Source: JAICLK01 sp036489905 | Lineage (GTDB): Bacteria > Patescibacteriota > Saccharimonadia > Saccharimonadales > UBA4665 | Direction of reading: 5' to 3' | Length of the DNA stretch: 17,215 nt | NCBI GenBank assembly: GCA_036489905.1 | Contig: DASXEX010000035.1 | Coordinates: 1 to 17,215, forward strand | In this document: positions 7,905 to 15,073 of the stretch, piece by piece | Layout of the letters: each line of letters begins with the position of its first letter | How positions within the stretch are numbered: position 1 is the first letter of the stretch | Notes under the pieces: generated by a model | Databases searched by the model: none | Seen by the model: only the letters and a program-made list of their open reading frames with translations | What the model was told of the DNA's origin: nothing | Made by a program: the position numbers and the translations under genes

Positions 7905-8978
7905 ATGGCAATGTCAGGGCAACCGAGAATCGAAATACTGTTAGAAGAAGTCGTCAAGAAAAAAGGCTCCGACTTGCACTTGCAAGTGGGTTTGCCGCCA
8001 ATGCTGCGCGTCGACGGCGCGCTCACGCCCGTGGCTGGTGCCGAGGCGCTGACCGACGAAGCGGTCGAGACGCTCATTTTTGCCATTCTTGACGAAGACC
8101 AAAAGCAGATTTTGCTCAAGGACAAAGAGTTCGACTTCAGCTTTGCCTTCGGCGACCTCGGCCGCTTCCGGGTCAATGCGTTCCACGAGCGCGGTAATTT
8201 GGCCGCGGCGATGCGCCTGATTCCGAACGAAATTTTGACCATCGAGCAGCTCGGCCTGCCACCGATCGTGAATAAATTTGCCGACTATCCGCGCGGATTG
8301 GTGCTTCTCACCGGTCCGACCGGCTCCGGCAAGTCCACGACGCTCGCGGCGATGATCCACAAGATCAATCAGGAGCGCGCCGACCACATCATCACTATCG
8401 AAGATCCCATCGAATACACGCACCGATCCAAGAAGTCCGTGATTGTCCAGCGCGAAGTGCACTACGACACCTACTCGTTTTCAGCTGCTTTGCGCTCGGC
8501 GCTTCGCGAGGATCCGGATGTCGTGCTCATCGGCGAGATGCGCGACCTCGAGACAATTGCCAGCGCCATAACCATTGCCGAAACCGGCCACTTGGTGCTA
8601 GCCACATTGCACACAAACGGCGCGGCGCAAAGTATCGACCGCATGATTGACGTTTTCCCGCCGCACCAGCAGCCGCAGATCCGCTCGCAGCTGTCGAATA
8701 TTTTGATGGGAATTGTTTCACAGCGTCTTATTCCTGCCATCGGGGGCGGTCGCATTGCCGCGGCCGAAATTATGGTGGCGACGCCGGCGGTACGCAACAT
8801 CATCCGTGAGGGCAAAACCCACCAGCTCGAGGCCGTTATCCAAACCGGCGCCGAATTCGGCATGCAGTCGATGGACAAGACGCTTGTCGGCCTCATTCAC
8901 AATGGCACAATTACGTACGACGAGGCGCGCAACTACGCCGTTGATCTGGAAGAAATAGACAGATTGATGAGGGGTTGA
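7905..8978 (+). CDS. pilT: type IV pilus retraction ATPase PilT
   Basis: 357 aa, typical PilT length. It powers pilus disassembly and hence twitching and DNA or host contact. N-terminal PAS-like domain with SDLHLQVG (22-29), Walker A GPTGSGKS (137-144), EDPIEY (166-171), Walker B LIGEMRD (208-214), His box TGHLVLATLHTN (227-238) and the retraction-specific C-terminal AVRNIIREGK (295-304), which matches the PilT AIRNLIREGK signature and separates it from PilB. All key residues are present. The ATG at 7905 has GGGG at 7894-7897; a second ATG two codons later is possible. The stop is 4 nt before the pilC start. Confidence 0.96.
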   Translation: MAMSGQPRIEILLEEVVKKKGSDLHLQVGLPPMLRVDGALTPVAGAEALTDEAVETLIFAILDEDQKQILLKDKEFDFSFAFGDLGRFRVNAFHERGNLAAAMRLIPNEILTIEQLGLPPIVNKFADYPRGLVLLTGPTGSGKSTTLAAMIHKINQERADHIITIEDPIEYTHRSKKSVIVQREVHYDTYSFSAALRSALREDPDVVLIGEMRDLETIASAITIAETGHLVLATLHTNGAAQSIDRMIDVFPPHQQPQIRSQLSNILMGIVSQRLIPAIGGGRIAAAEIMVATPAVRNIIREGKTHQLEAVIQTGAEFGMQSMDKTLVGLIHNGTITYDEARNYAVDLEEIDRLMRG

Positions 8979-8982
8979 TGCC

Positions 8983-10206
8983 GTGCTGACATACAATTAC
9001 ACTGCACGCGATCCGGCGACCGGCCAACGCGTCAAAGCGGATGTCCAGGCCGAGAACGAACAATCCGCGGCCAAGTTGATTCACAAAGAAGGCCTCGTGC
9101 CGCTCGAGATTACACTTAGCGGCAGCGGTTCGGGTAAGTTGCTGGACCACTTCAACCGCGTCGCCGCCAAAGATAAGGTGCTATTTTCGCGCCAGCTGGC
9201 CACGCTTATCAACGCCGGCTTGCCGCTTGTGCAGTCTTTGCGCAACGTCGCCGAGCAAACTGTCAACAAAAAATTCAAAGTGATCATCAATCATATCATC
9301 GCCGATGTAGAAGGCGGCTCGTCGCTGTCTGTGTCGATGAGCCGATATCCGGAAGTGTTCAGTCAAGTGTATCTCAGCCTAATCGCGGCTGGTGAAACTT
9401 CGGGCACGCTCGACAAAGCGTTGGAGCGTCTGGCCGTGCAACAGGAAAAAGACGCCGATCTTGTCAGCAAGATTCGCGGCGCCATGATTTATCCGATTAT
9501 CGTGGTGTGCGTGATGATTGCCGTTGTCGGCTTTATGATCATCAAGGTGGTGCCACAGGTGAAGATGATGTATACGAACATTGCCGGCGGTGCCAGTTTG
9601 CCGCTGATTACGCGTATACTGCTTGCCGTTTCCGACTTTGCGATTCACGACTGGTGGATTGTGGCTATTATTTTGGTGCTGTTCGGGTTCTTCGGGACGC
9701 GGTGGGCGCGCACGCTTGGTGGCAAGCAGGTTGTTGACAGTGTCAAGATGAAAGTGCCGCCAATCGGCCCGTTGTTCATGAAGGTATACATGGCGCGTTT
9801 CTCGCGCACCGCGACCACGCTTGTGGCCAGCGGCGTGCCACTTCTGCAAGTGCTGCAAATTACTTCGGACGCCGTCAACAATGTCCACATCCAACATTCA
9901 ATCAGGCGGGCTGCCGACAGAGTCAAAGGCGGTAAATCTCTTTCTGACTCCCTGCAAGGCGATCCAAATTTCCTGCCGCTTGTGCCGAGCATGATCCACA
10001 TTGGCGAAGAATCCGGCTCGCTTGAAAAAATGCTGGCCAAAACCGCTGATTATTACGAAAACGAAGTCGACAACGAAATTAAGTCCATCTCGACTCTTAT
10101 TGAACCCGTGCTGATGGTCGTTCTCGGTGTCGTGGCGTTTATCATTGTCGCCGCCGTGTTGCTGCCGATTTACGGTTTGGCCAATCAATCGTTCACCGGT
10201 TTTTAA
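8983..10206 (+). CDS. pilC: type IV pilus platform protein PilC
   Basis: 407 aa polytopic membrane protein of the GspF/PilC family; it is the rotor-like platform between PilB/PilT and the growing fibre. Two GspF repeats are visible (about 66-190 and 270-392), each carrying the G-E-x-S-G signature (AAGETSGTLDKAL at 135-147; IGEESGSLEKML at 340-351). TM segments lie at about 168-190, 222-241 and 376-398. The GTG start at 8983 is chosen for GAGGGG (8969-8974) 8 nt upstream; the nearby ATG at 8978 is out of frame. It is the last gene of the assembly operon; a 103-nt gap follows. Confidence 0.95.
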   Translation: MLTYNYTARDPATGQRVKADVQAENEQSAAKLIHKEGLVPLEITLSGSGSGKLLDHFNRVAAKDKVLFSRQLATLINAGLPLVQSLRNVAEQTVNKKFKVIINHIIADVEGGSSLSVSMSRYPEVFSQVYLSLIAAGETSGTLDKALERLAVQQEKDADLVSKIRGAMIYPIIVVCVMIAVVGFMIIKVVPQVKMMYTNIAGGASLPLITRILLAVSDFAIHDWWIVAIILVLFGFFGTRWARTLGGKQVVDSVKMKVPPIGPLFMKVYMARFSRTATTLVASGVPLLQVLQITSDAVNNVHIQHSIRRAADRVKGGKSLSDSLQGDPNFLPLVPSMIHIGEESGSLEKMLAKTADYYENEVDNEIKSISTLIEPVLMVVLGVVAFIIVAAVLLPIYGLANQSFTGF

Positions 10207-10236
10207 TCCCCGAAAAGGCAGTGGTGTAAAAAGTAC

Positions 10237-10265
10237 TTGCTTTTTTGCTCAAAGCACCGTAACAT
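10237..10265 (+). promoter_or_regulatory. possible promoter of the major pilin gene
   Basis: TTGCTT (10237-10242), 17 nt and TAACAT (10260-10265) form a plausible -35/-10 pair in the AT-rich pilC-pilin gap, which would give a leader of about 40 nt. It lacks the extended -10 TG of the other promoters here. A separate promoter is expected for a highly made subunit but this one is only moderately supported. Confidence 0.4.
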
Positions 10266-10309
10266 CAAATCATAAGCATTTTTAAAGTAACGCAAAGGGG
10301 GCATTTGCA

Positions 10310-10774
10310 ATGCTGCACAAACTAAATAAACGTGAAAAAGGCTTCACGATCATCGAGGTTCTGATCGTTTTGGCGATTGCAGCCTTGATCCTGCTGATTG
10401 TCTTCCTAGCAGTCCCAGCTCTCCAGCGTAGCGCGCGTAACACTACTATCAAGAATGACGCGTCCACACTAGCAGGTGGTTTCTCTGAGTATGAATCAAA
10501 CAACGGCGGGGCTGCGCCTGCTTCTCCGATAGCTCCTTCCGTTGGAAGCGTCGTAATTGGTGGAGGCAATAGCGTAACAGCAACCGTCAAGGTCAATGGT
10601 AGTACCAGCGTAACTAGTGCGGCATCAAGACCGGCCAAGGCCAAAGCATCTACACTGTACTGGGACACTGGTAAGGCCTGCGACGGTACGCCTAGCCCAA
10701 GCGCCATAGCCGTCTACTATTACATAGAGTCGTCTGGTGGTGTTTCTGGCACTCGTCAATGTGTTGATGGCTAA
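10310..10774 (+). CDS. type IV prepilin, likely major pilin subunit
   Basis: 154 aa. Basic leader ending in Gly11, then FTIIEVLIVLAIAALI: a class III signal with cleavage G11/F12, Glu at mature position 5, and a hydrophobic alpha-1 helix. The globular part is short and Gly/Ser/Ala-rich, with two cysteines (124 and 151) placed to close a C-terminal D-region disulfide. A strong AAAGGGGG (10294-10301) lies 8 nt upstream. Small size, own leader and promoter region, strong ribosome site and dedicated terminator suggest the main fibre subunit; that is inference, and it could instead be one of several pilins. Confidence 0.88.
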   Translation: MLHKLNKREKGFTIIEVLIVLAIAALILLIVFLAVPALQRSARNTTIKNDASTLAGGFSEYESNNGGAAPASPIAPSVGSVVIGGGNSVTATVKVNGSTSVTSAASRPAKAKASTLYWDTGKACDGTPSPSAIAVYYYIESSGGVSGTRQCVDG

Positions 10775-10796
10775 AGTGGAGTAACTCTAACGCGCC

Positions 10797-10835
10797 AACT
10801 AAAACAGACTCCGGAAACGGAGTCTGTTTTAGTTT
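10797..10835. terminator. bidirectional rho-independent terminator after the pilin gene
   Basis: A perfect 17-bp inverted repeat (10797-10813 with 10818-10834) encloses a GAAA tetraloop. The arms carry AAAAC/GTTTT tracts so that a U-rich tail follows the GC-rich inner stem (CAGACTCCG) in either direction. It lies 23 nt after the pilin stop and isolates that gene from pilD. Confidence 0.9.
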
Positions 10836-10873
10836 GAGGCAGCCTAATTCTTTTAATAATTGCAGGCGGTTTC

Positions 10874-10882
10874 TGCTACTAT
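10874..10882 (+). promoter_or_regulatory. extended -10 promoter of pilD, leaderless geometry
   Basis: TG-C-TACTAT at 10874-10882 is followed by 7 nt and the ATG at 10890. Spacing is the same as at 322 and 11761. No Shine-Dalgarno is visible before this ATG. Confidence 0.5.
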
Positions 10883-10889
10883 AACGGTA

Positions 10890-11729
10890 ATGATTGTTCT
10901 GTTGCTGGCGATATTGGGGTTGGTGTTCGGGAGTTTTGTGAATGCGCTGGTGTGGCGGCTGCACGAACAGGAGAAAATTGCGGACGGCAGGGTTTTGAAA
11001 AGTAAACGGGCGCGCTTGCGTGAGCTGTCAATGTGGCGCGGCCGGTCGATGTGTCCGCATTGTCATCATCAATTGGCGGCCAAAGATTTAGTTCCGGTGG
11101 TTAGCTGGCTGTGGTTGCACGGAAAGTGTCGCTATTGCCATCACAAAATCGAAGACAGTCCGGCGATTGAACTCGTTACGGCGCTGCTGTTTGCCATTTC
11201 GTATCTGTTTTGGCCGGCTGGTTTGCACGGGCTTGGGTTGATGCAGTTTTACTTCTTCCTGGCATTTCTTGTTGGTTTTGTGGCGCTGGCTGTCTATGAT
11301 TTGCGGTGGTTTTTGCTGCCGGACAGGATTGTGTTTCCGCTGATTGGGCTGGCAGTTGTGGAGTTGCTCGCGACGCTGATATTTTTTCATGGCGGCTGGG
11401 CGGCGCTTGGTTTGGCCGTTTGGGGAGTGGCAATTGCCAGCGGGCTATTTCTTGTCTTGTACCAAGTTTCGCGCGGCGAGTGGATCGGCGGCGGCGACGT
11501 TAAGCTCGGAATTGTGCTGGGAATTTTGATCGGCGGCCCGATACGCAGCTTGCTGCTACTGTTTATAGCATCGTTGCTCGGCACGCTCGTGAGTCTGCCG
11601 TTGCTCATCACCGCCAAGGCAAATAAAAAAACGCTTATTCCGTTCGGGCCGTTTTTGCTTACCGCCGCCGTTATTATCGAACTATTTGGCAGCCATTTCG
11701 TCGACTGGCTCAATCATTTTCCCGGATAA
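10890..11729 (+). CDS. pilD: prepilin peptidase / N-methyltransferase PilD
   Basis: 279 aa from the ATG at 10890, chosen because MIVLLLAILGLVFGSFVN matches the family N-terminus and because of the -10 element just upstream; an upstream in-frame ATG at 10860 would add 10 unlikely residues that overlap the promoter. A bifunctional A24 aspartic protease of the membrane, it cleaves prepilins after Gly and N-methylates the new end. The cytoplasmic zinc loop has CPHC (55-58) and CRYC (80-83). Catalytic Asp motifs are YDLRWFLLPD (Asp137) and GGGDVKLG (Asp203). Several TM helices span about 1-22, 92-108, 117-136, 146-166, 170-192 and 210-240. Its substrates are the prepilins encoded on either side. 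Confidence 0.95.
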   Translation: MIVLLLAILGLVFGSFVNALVWRLHEQEKIADGRVLKSKRARLRELSMWRGRSMCPHCHHQLAAKDLVPVVSWLWLHGKCRYCHHKIEDSPAIELVTALLFAISYLFWPAGLHGLGLMQFYFFLAFLVGFVALAVYDLRWFLLPDRIVFPLIGLAVVELLATLIFFHGGWAALGLAVWGVAIASGLFLVLYQVSRGEWIGGGDVKLGIVLGILIGGPIRSLLLLFIASLLGTLVSLPLLITAKANKKTLIPFGPFLLTAAVIIELFGSHFVDWLNHFPG

Positions 11730-11744
11730 AACCCACAACGCTTA

Positions 11745-11753
11745 TGGTATACT
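11745..11753 (+). promoter_or_regulatory. extended -10 promoter of the minor-pilin cassette, leaderless geometry
   Basis: TG-G-TATACT at 11745-11753, inside GCTTATGGTATACT, is followed by exactly 7 nt and the ATG at 11761. It sits in the 31-nt gap after pilD, and the first minor pilin has no Shine-Dalgarno, so a leaderless transcript starting at the ATG is predicted. Confidence 0.6.
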
Positions 11754-11760
11754 GAAAGCC

Positions 11761-12603
11761 ATGAAGCAAGCACGCCAACAGCGTGGATTTACGATTGTCG
11801 AGACGCTGATTGTTTTGGCGGTAACTGGCCTGCTGTTTGTAATTGCGGCGATAGCAGTGAGCGGCGAGCAAGGTAGGGCGGAGTTTCATCAGGCGATCAA
11901 CGACGTCCAGTCCGAGATTCAGCAGACCATCGACCAAGTCGCGGCGGGCGATTATCAAAACACGGGCAATTTTACGTGCAAGGTTGGCGCCTCGGGCAAT
12001 TTGGATATCCAACCACCAGGAGCGGGCGGCAGTGACCAGGGTTCGAACACCGGCTGCATTTTCCTCGGCAAGGTGTTGCAGTTTGACGTAAAAAGCAACC
12101 CGCAGGAATATATAGCCTACCCGATTGCCGGTTTACAAGAAGATGGCAACGGCAATCAAGTAACTACGCTTGCGGCAGCCACGCCGACGGCGATTGCGCC
12201 GGGTACGACATCAGCCAATAGCTCAATCCCTGATGCGAGCGTTCCGGGCACGTTGGACAATGGCTTGACCGTAGTGAGCATGACTGGCGGCGGGAATAAT
12301 ATCGGCGCGGTGGCGTTTATCAGCAGTCTCGGGTCGTATGGCACTGGCGGCAATCTGCTGTCGGGCTCGCAGCAGATTGATGTGTATCCGGTAAACCGTA
12401 GCGCGCCGCCGCAAAGATCAGTAGATGCCGTGGATGCGATTGATAGCAACCTGAAGTCGGAGGGCTCGCAAGAAAATCCGAACGGCGGCGTGCAAATTTG
12501 CTTCGCCAGCGGCAGTACGGATCAGTCAGGCTTAATTACCATCGGCAGCAATGGCAGTAATCTGGCAGTGACACTACAAATCAAAAATGGAAGGAATTGC
12601 TGA
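11761..12603 (+). CDS. minor prepilin-like protein
   Basis: 280 aa from the ATG at 11761; an in-frame ATG at 11686 lies inside pilD and is rejected because the mature prepilin leader starts here. The N-terminus is MKQARQQRGFTIVETLIVLA: cleavage G9/F10, Glu at mature position 5, alpha-1 helix at about 10-35. The body is rich in Gly/Ser/Asn, with scattered cysteines including the C-terminal residue. Larger than the 10310 pilin, it is the first of a four-gene cassette and probably a minor subunit. The stop TGA overlaps the next ATG (TGATG). Confidence 0.88.
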   Translation: MKQARQQRGFTIVETLIVLAVTGLLFVIAAIAVSGEQGRAEFHQAINDVQSEIQQTIDQVAAGDYQNTGNFTCKVGASGNLDIQPPGAGGSDQGSNTGCIFLGKVLQFDVKSNPQEYIAYPIAGLQEDGNGNQVTTLAAATPTAIAPGTTSANSSIPDASVPGTLDNGLTVVSMTGGGNNIGAVAFISSLGSYGTGGNLLSGSQQIDVYPVNRSAPPQRSVDAVDAIDSNLKSEGSQENPNGGVQICFASGSTDQSGLITIGSNGSNLAVTLQIKNGRNC

Positions 12604-13094
12604 TGAGGCATTTGGCGCAAGCGGGCGATACGATAATAGAGGTGCTCATCGCTATGGCAATAATTAGCCTTGTGCTCGCCGGCGCGTTCCTGACGACGCG
12701 CAACAGCCAGAACGCCGTGCTCAATTCGCAGGAGCATGCCGCAGGGTTACAGCTGATCGAGAGCCAGATCGAGCAATTGCGCTCCGTTGCTTCGGCAGAT
12801 TCACAATCGCCCGTCTTCACCACAAGTAAATTCTGCATGTACCAAGGCAGTCAAATCAACTGGACAGCTCCCAACACACCCGCCGCCCAGTGCGTTCAGG
12901 ATAACTCTGGCAGCCAACCTCCGGCCGGCAGCACCGCAGTCACATATACGCTGAGTATCAAAGGCTGTATTAGCACGGGTCATTGCGGCAACCCGATTGC
13001 CAATAGTTATTTGTACACTATCGTGGCGCAATGGTATGGCGCGGGTGCCAGCGGCAAGGCGCAAGAGCAAATGGTATATAGGCTGTATCAATAG
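12603..13094 (+). CDS. minor prepilin-like protein with Gly/Asp processing site
   Basis: 163 aa from ATG 12603, preferred over the TTG at 12597 because GGAAGGAA (12589-12596) is at proper spacing for 12603 and too near the TTG. The N-terminus MRHLAQAGDTIIEVLIAMAI is a prepilin leader in which the residue after Gly8 is Asp rather than Phe/Met, with Glu13 at mature position 5. PilV/GspI-like in size and order. Four cysteines in the C-terminal half may form disulfides. Probably a minor subunit of the pilus tip or initiation complex. Confidence 0.85.
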   Translation: MRHLAQAGDTIIEVLIAMAIISLVLAGAFLTTRNSQNAVLNSQEHAAGLQLIESQIEQLRSVASADSQSPVFTTSKFCMYQGSQINWTAPNTPAAQCVQDNSGSQPPAGSTAVTYTLSIKGCISTGHCGNPIANSYLYTIVAQWYGAGASGKAQEQMVYRLYQ

Positions 13095-13099
13095 GATTT

Positions 13100-13810
13100 A
13101 TGATGATTAATTTTAAACTTTCAACGCCAAAACAGAAGTCACATCGCCGCCAACCAAGCTCGGGCAAAACCCGCGGCGGCGGCTTTACCATTATCGAACT
13201 ATTGATCGCCACGACGGTGTTTTCGGTAATATTGCTGTTGATCGCCGAGGGAATATTGCAATTCAACGCGGCATTCTACAAGGGCGTTACGCAATCGAAC
13301 ACACAAAATGTGGCACGCAGTGTCCTGGAAAATATTTCGCAAGCGATCCAGTTTAATGGCGGCACGGTGACGAACACTCCTGGTTCAAACCCGAACACCT
13401 CGTACTATTTTTGCATCGACAACACGCGCTACCGCTACCTGCTTGGCGATGAAATTTCCAGCAATCCTACCGGTAGTCAGACGCATCACGCCTTGCTGAT
13501 GGACACGCCTACCCGCTGCAATCCCGGCAAGACCATTCAGACAATCAATAAGTCGTCGGCCACCGGTACGGAATTGCTCGACCCGAATATGCGCTTATCC
13601 AAACTAAGCGTGAGCAAAATTGGTAACACGGATTTGTATAGCGTAGATGTCCGCGTAGCATATGGCGGCGATGCCTTTCTCTACAGCCCGTCCGGCAATA
13701 CGCTTGGCGCGGCGGCGCCGGACGCCACCTGTCACGCCAATTGGGTGGGCGTACAGTTTTGCGCCACGGCGGAATTGAACACAGTTGTAGAGCAGCGTAT
13801 TGCCAATTAA
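13100..13810 (+). CDS. minor prepilin-like protein, PilW/GspJ-like
   Basis: 236 aa. A long basic leader (1-28) ends GGG, then FTIIELLIATTVFSVILLL: cleavage G28/F29, Glu33 at mature position 5. ATAGGA (13091-13096) lies ahead of two adjacent ATGs (13100 and 13103), either of which could be used. The extended leader and the order after a PilV/GspI-like gene suit a PilW/GspJ-type minor pilin, but sequence alone does not fix the subfamily. The start is 5 nt after the preceding stop, so it is in the same operon. Confidence 0.85.
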   Translation: MMINFKLSTPKQKSHRRQPSSGKTRGGGFTIIELLIATTVFSVILLLIAEGILQFNAAFYKGVTQSNTQNVARSVLENISQAIQFNGGTVTNTPGSNPNTSYYFCIDNTRYRYLLGDEISSNPTGSQTHHALLMDTPTRCNPGKTIQTINKSSATGTELLDPNMRLSKLSVSKIGNTDLYSVDVRVAYGGDAFLYSPSGNTLGAAAPDATCHANWVGVQFCATAELNTVVEQRIAN

Positions 13811-13816
13811 TGCTTA

Positions 13817-13825
13817 TGATATGAT
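13817..13825 (+). promoter_or_regulatory. possible internal extended -10 promoter before the PilX-like gene
   Basis: TG-A-TATGAT in GCTTATGATATGAT repeats, with one change, the promoter core of the pilM operon (3236-3249). A start near 13832 would leave about 7 nt before the ATG at 13839. The same bases carry GAGGGA (13826-13831), a ribosome site for read-through mRNA, so the two functions overlap. Confidence 0.4.
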
Positions 13826-13838
13826 GAGGGAAGATAAA

Positions 13839-14990
13839 ATGACAGGCACAAAAATCACTATCAAAGAAGTCGACAAACGGCAGGCTGGTGCGGCTGCCAT
13901 TCTGATCACGATGGTAACGATGATTGTGGTGAGCCTGATCGTGATTGGTTTCGCCATGATCTCTCGGCGCGAGCAGAGCAATACGCTTGACCAGCAGCTC
14001 AGCACGCAGGCGTTTTACGCGGCCGAAAGCGGAGTGAACGATGCGCGAAGTGTTATTTTGGCCGACCTTAACACACCCGCCGGAATTCCGCCAAAAACGA
14101 GTTGTACGACTGACGTTACTACGGGCGCCTACAACGAGAACTATCCGGTACCGCCTGCAAACAAAAATGGCGTGTCGCTCGATTCCGCGCACAATGTATC
14201 GTATACCTGTTTGCTGGTCGATCCGGCCGTAACCACGCTCCAGTATAACGACGTAGGCGATCAGTCAAAGGTGGTGCCGATTACCGCGTCGGCTACTATC
14301 CACAAAATCCAAATTACTTGGTCGCCTGCTACGAATCCAGACAGCAATTTATCGAGCTGCCCAGGATCAACTAATCAAACCTTTAGTCCGGCGACAGCAA
14401 CAGGATGGACGTGCGGCTATGGCGTGTTGCGCATGGATGCGGTACCGACCAACGGAACGCTGACCGGTGGCGTTGGCGCTGGCAGTTTGGAAAGCAAAAC
14501 ACTTACGGCATTTTTCGAGCCACAAAAGTCGGGCGGTGGCGCAGGCTTGCCCTACAGCCAAAAAGGTCAGGCGAATGTAGCCGCCGCGACGTCCTGCGCT
14601 GCCAACGCTAACCGGAAGATCACGCAGAAAACGAAGTGCACAGCTACCGTTACCGGCTTGGCGAGTGCGAATTCGAAGAGTTTTTCCTTGCGCCTAAATT
14701 CGCTGTACTCGCAGAGCAACGTGACGATTCAGGTTTACGGCCAAGGCGGCAACGCGCTGACAATAACTGGCGCGCAGGCAACTGTCGATGTGACCGGCAA
14801 CGCGAATGGCGTGCTTAGGCGCATCCTGGTGCACCTTCCGTTAACCACGTCGAGTAATCTAATTCCAGACGACGCTATCGAAACTAACGGCGCGCTGTGC
14901 AAACGCTTCGAGGTAGCGCCAAATTACTTTAGCATTCCTGGCGATATTGAAGATGCTGATCCGAACAACGTCATGTGCCAGCAGCAGTAA
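13839..14990 (+). CDS. PilX-like type IV pilus minor component
   Basis: 383 aa from the ATG at 13839, which has GAGGGA (13826-13831) 7 nt upstream; an in-frame ATG at 13800 lies inside the previous gene. The N-terminus has RQAGAAAILITMVTMIV (14-30), one TM/alpha-1 helix at about 17-41, and the AFYAAESGVNDAR motif (58-70) that is characteristic of PilX_N proteins. The long C-terminal part (about 80-383) is beta-rich, Ser/Thr/Gly-rich and has several cysteines. In other bacteria PilX-type proteins join the minor-pilin tip complex; that is the likely role here. It closes the cassette and faces the minus-strand recombinase. Confidence 0.85.
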   Translation: MTGTKITIKEVDKRQAGAAAILITMVTMIVVSLIVIGFAMISRREQSNTLDQQLSTQAFYAAESGVNDARSVILADLNTPAGIPPKTSCTTDVTTGAYNENYPVPPANKNGVSLDSAHNVSYTCLLVDPAVTTLQYNDVGDQSKVVPITASATIHKIQITWSPATNPDSNLSSCPGSTNQTFSPATATGWTCGYGVLRMDAVPTNGTLTGGVGAGSLESKTLTAFFEPQKSGGGAGLPYSQKGQANVAAATSCAANANRKITQKTKCTATVTGLASANSKSFSLRLNSLYSQSNVTIQVYGQGGNALTITGAQATVDVTGNANGVLRRILVHLPLTTSSNLIPDDAIETNGALCKRFEVAPNYFSIPGDIEDADPNNVMCQQQ

Positions 14991-15017
14991 CCGCCAGAAG
15001 CCCATTTTCCGGAGATT

Positions 15018-15043
15018 ACTTGGTGCGTATTGCACAAGTTTTG
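15018..15043 (+). terminator. possible terminator of the minor-pilin cassette
   Basis: ACTTG-G-TGC pairs with GCA-CAAGT around the loop GTATT, with one bulged G, followed by TTTT (15039-15042). It lies 27 nt after the PilX-like stop, where a transcript end would be expected before the convergent gene. The stem is short, so confidence is moderate. Confidence 0.45.
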
Positions 15044-15045
15044 TG

Positions 15046-15073
15046 TTCACACTTTACTTCGGTGAATTGTGAA
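15046..15073. terminator. hairpin with TTCG loop at the 3' end of the recombinase gene
   Basis: Two 12-nt arms (15046-15057, 15062-15073) pair except for one mismatch and one G-T, closing on TTCG. The hairpin overlaps the recombinase stop codon and lies between two convergent genes. No U-run directly follows on either strand, so it may stabilise transcript ends rather than act as a classic terminator. Confidence 0.35.

Noticed and set aside
10207..10260. Terminator directly after pilC
   Set aside because: Only weak A/T-rich complementarity (AAAAAG with CTTTTT) is present; not good enough to call.
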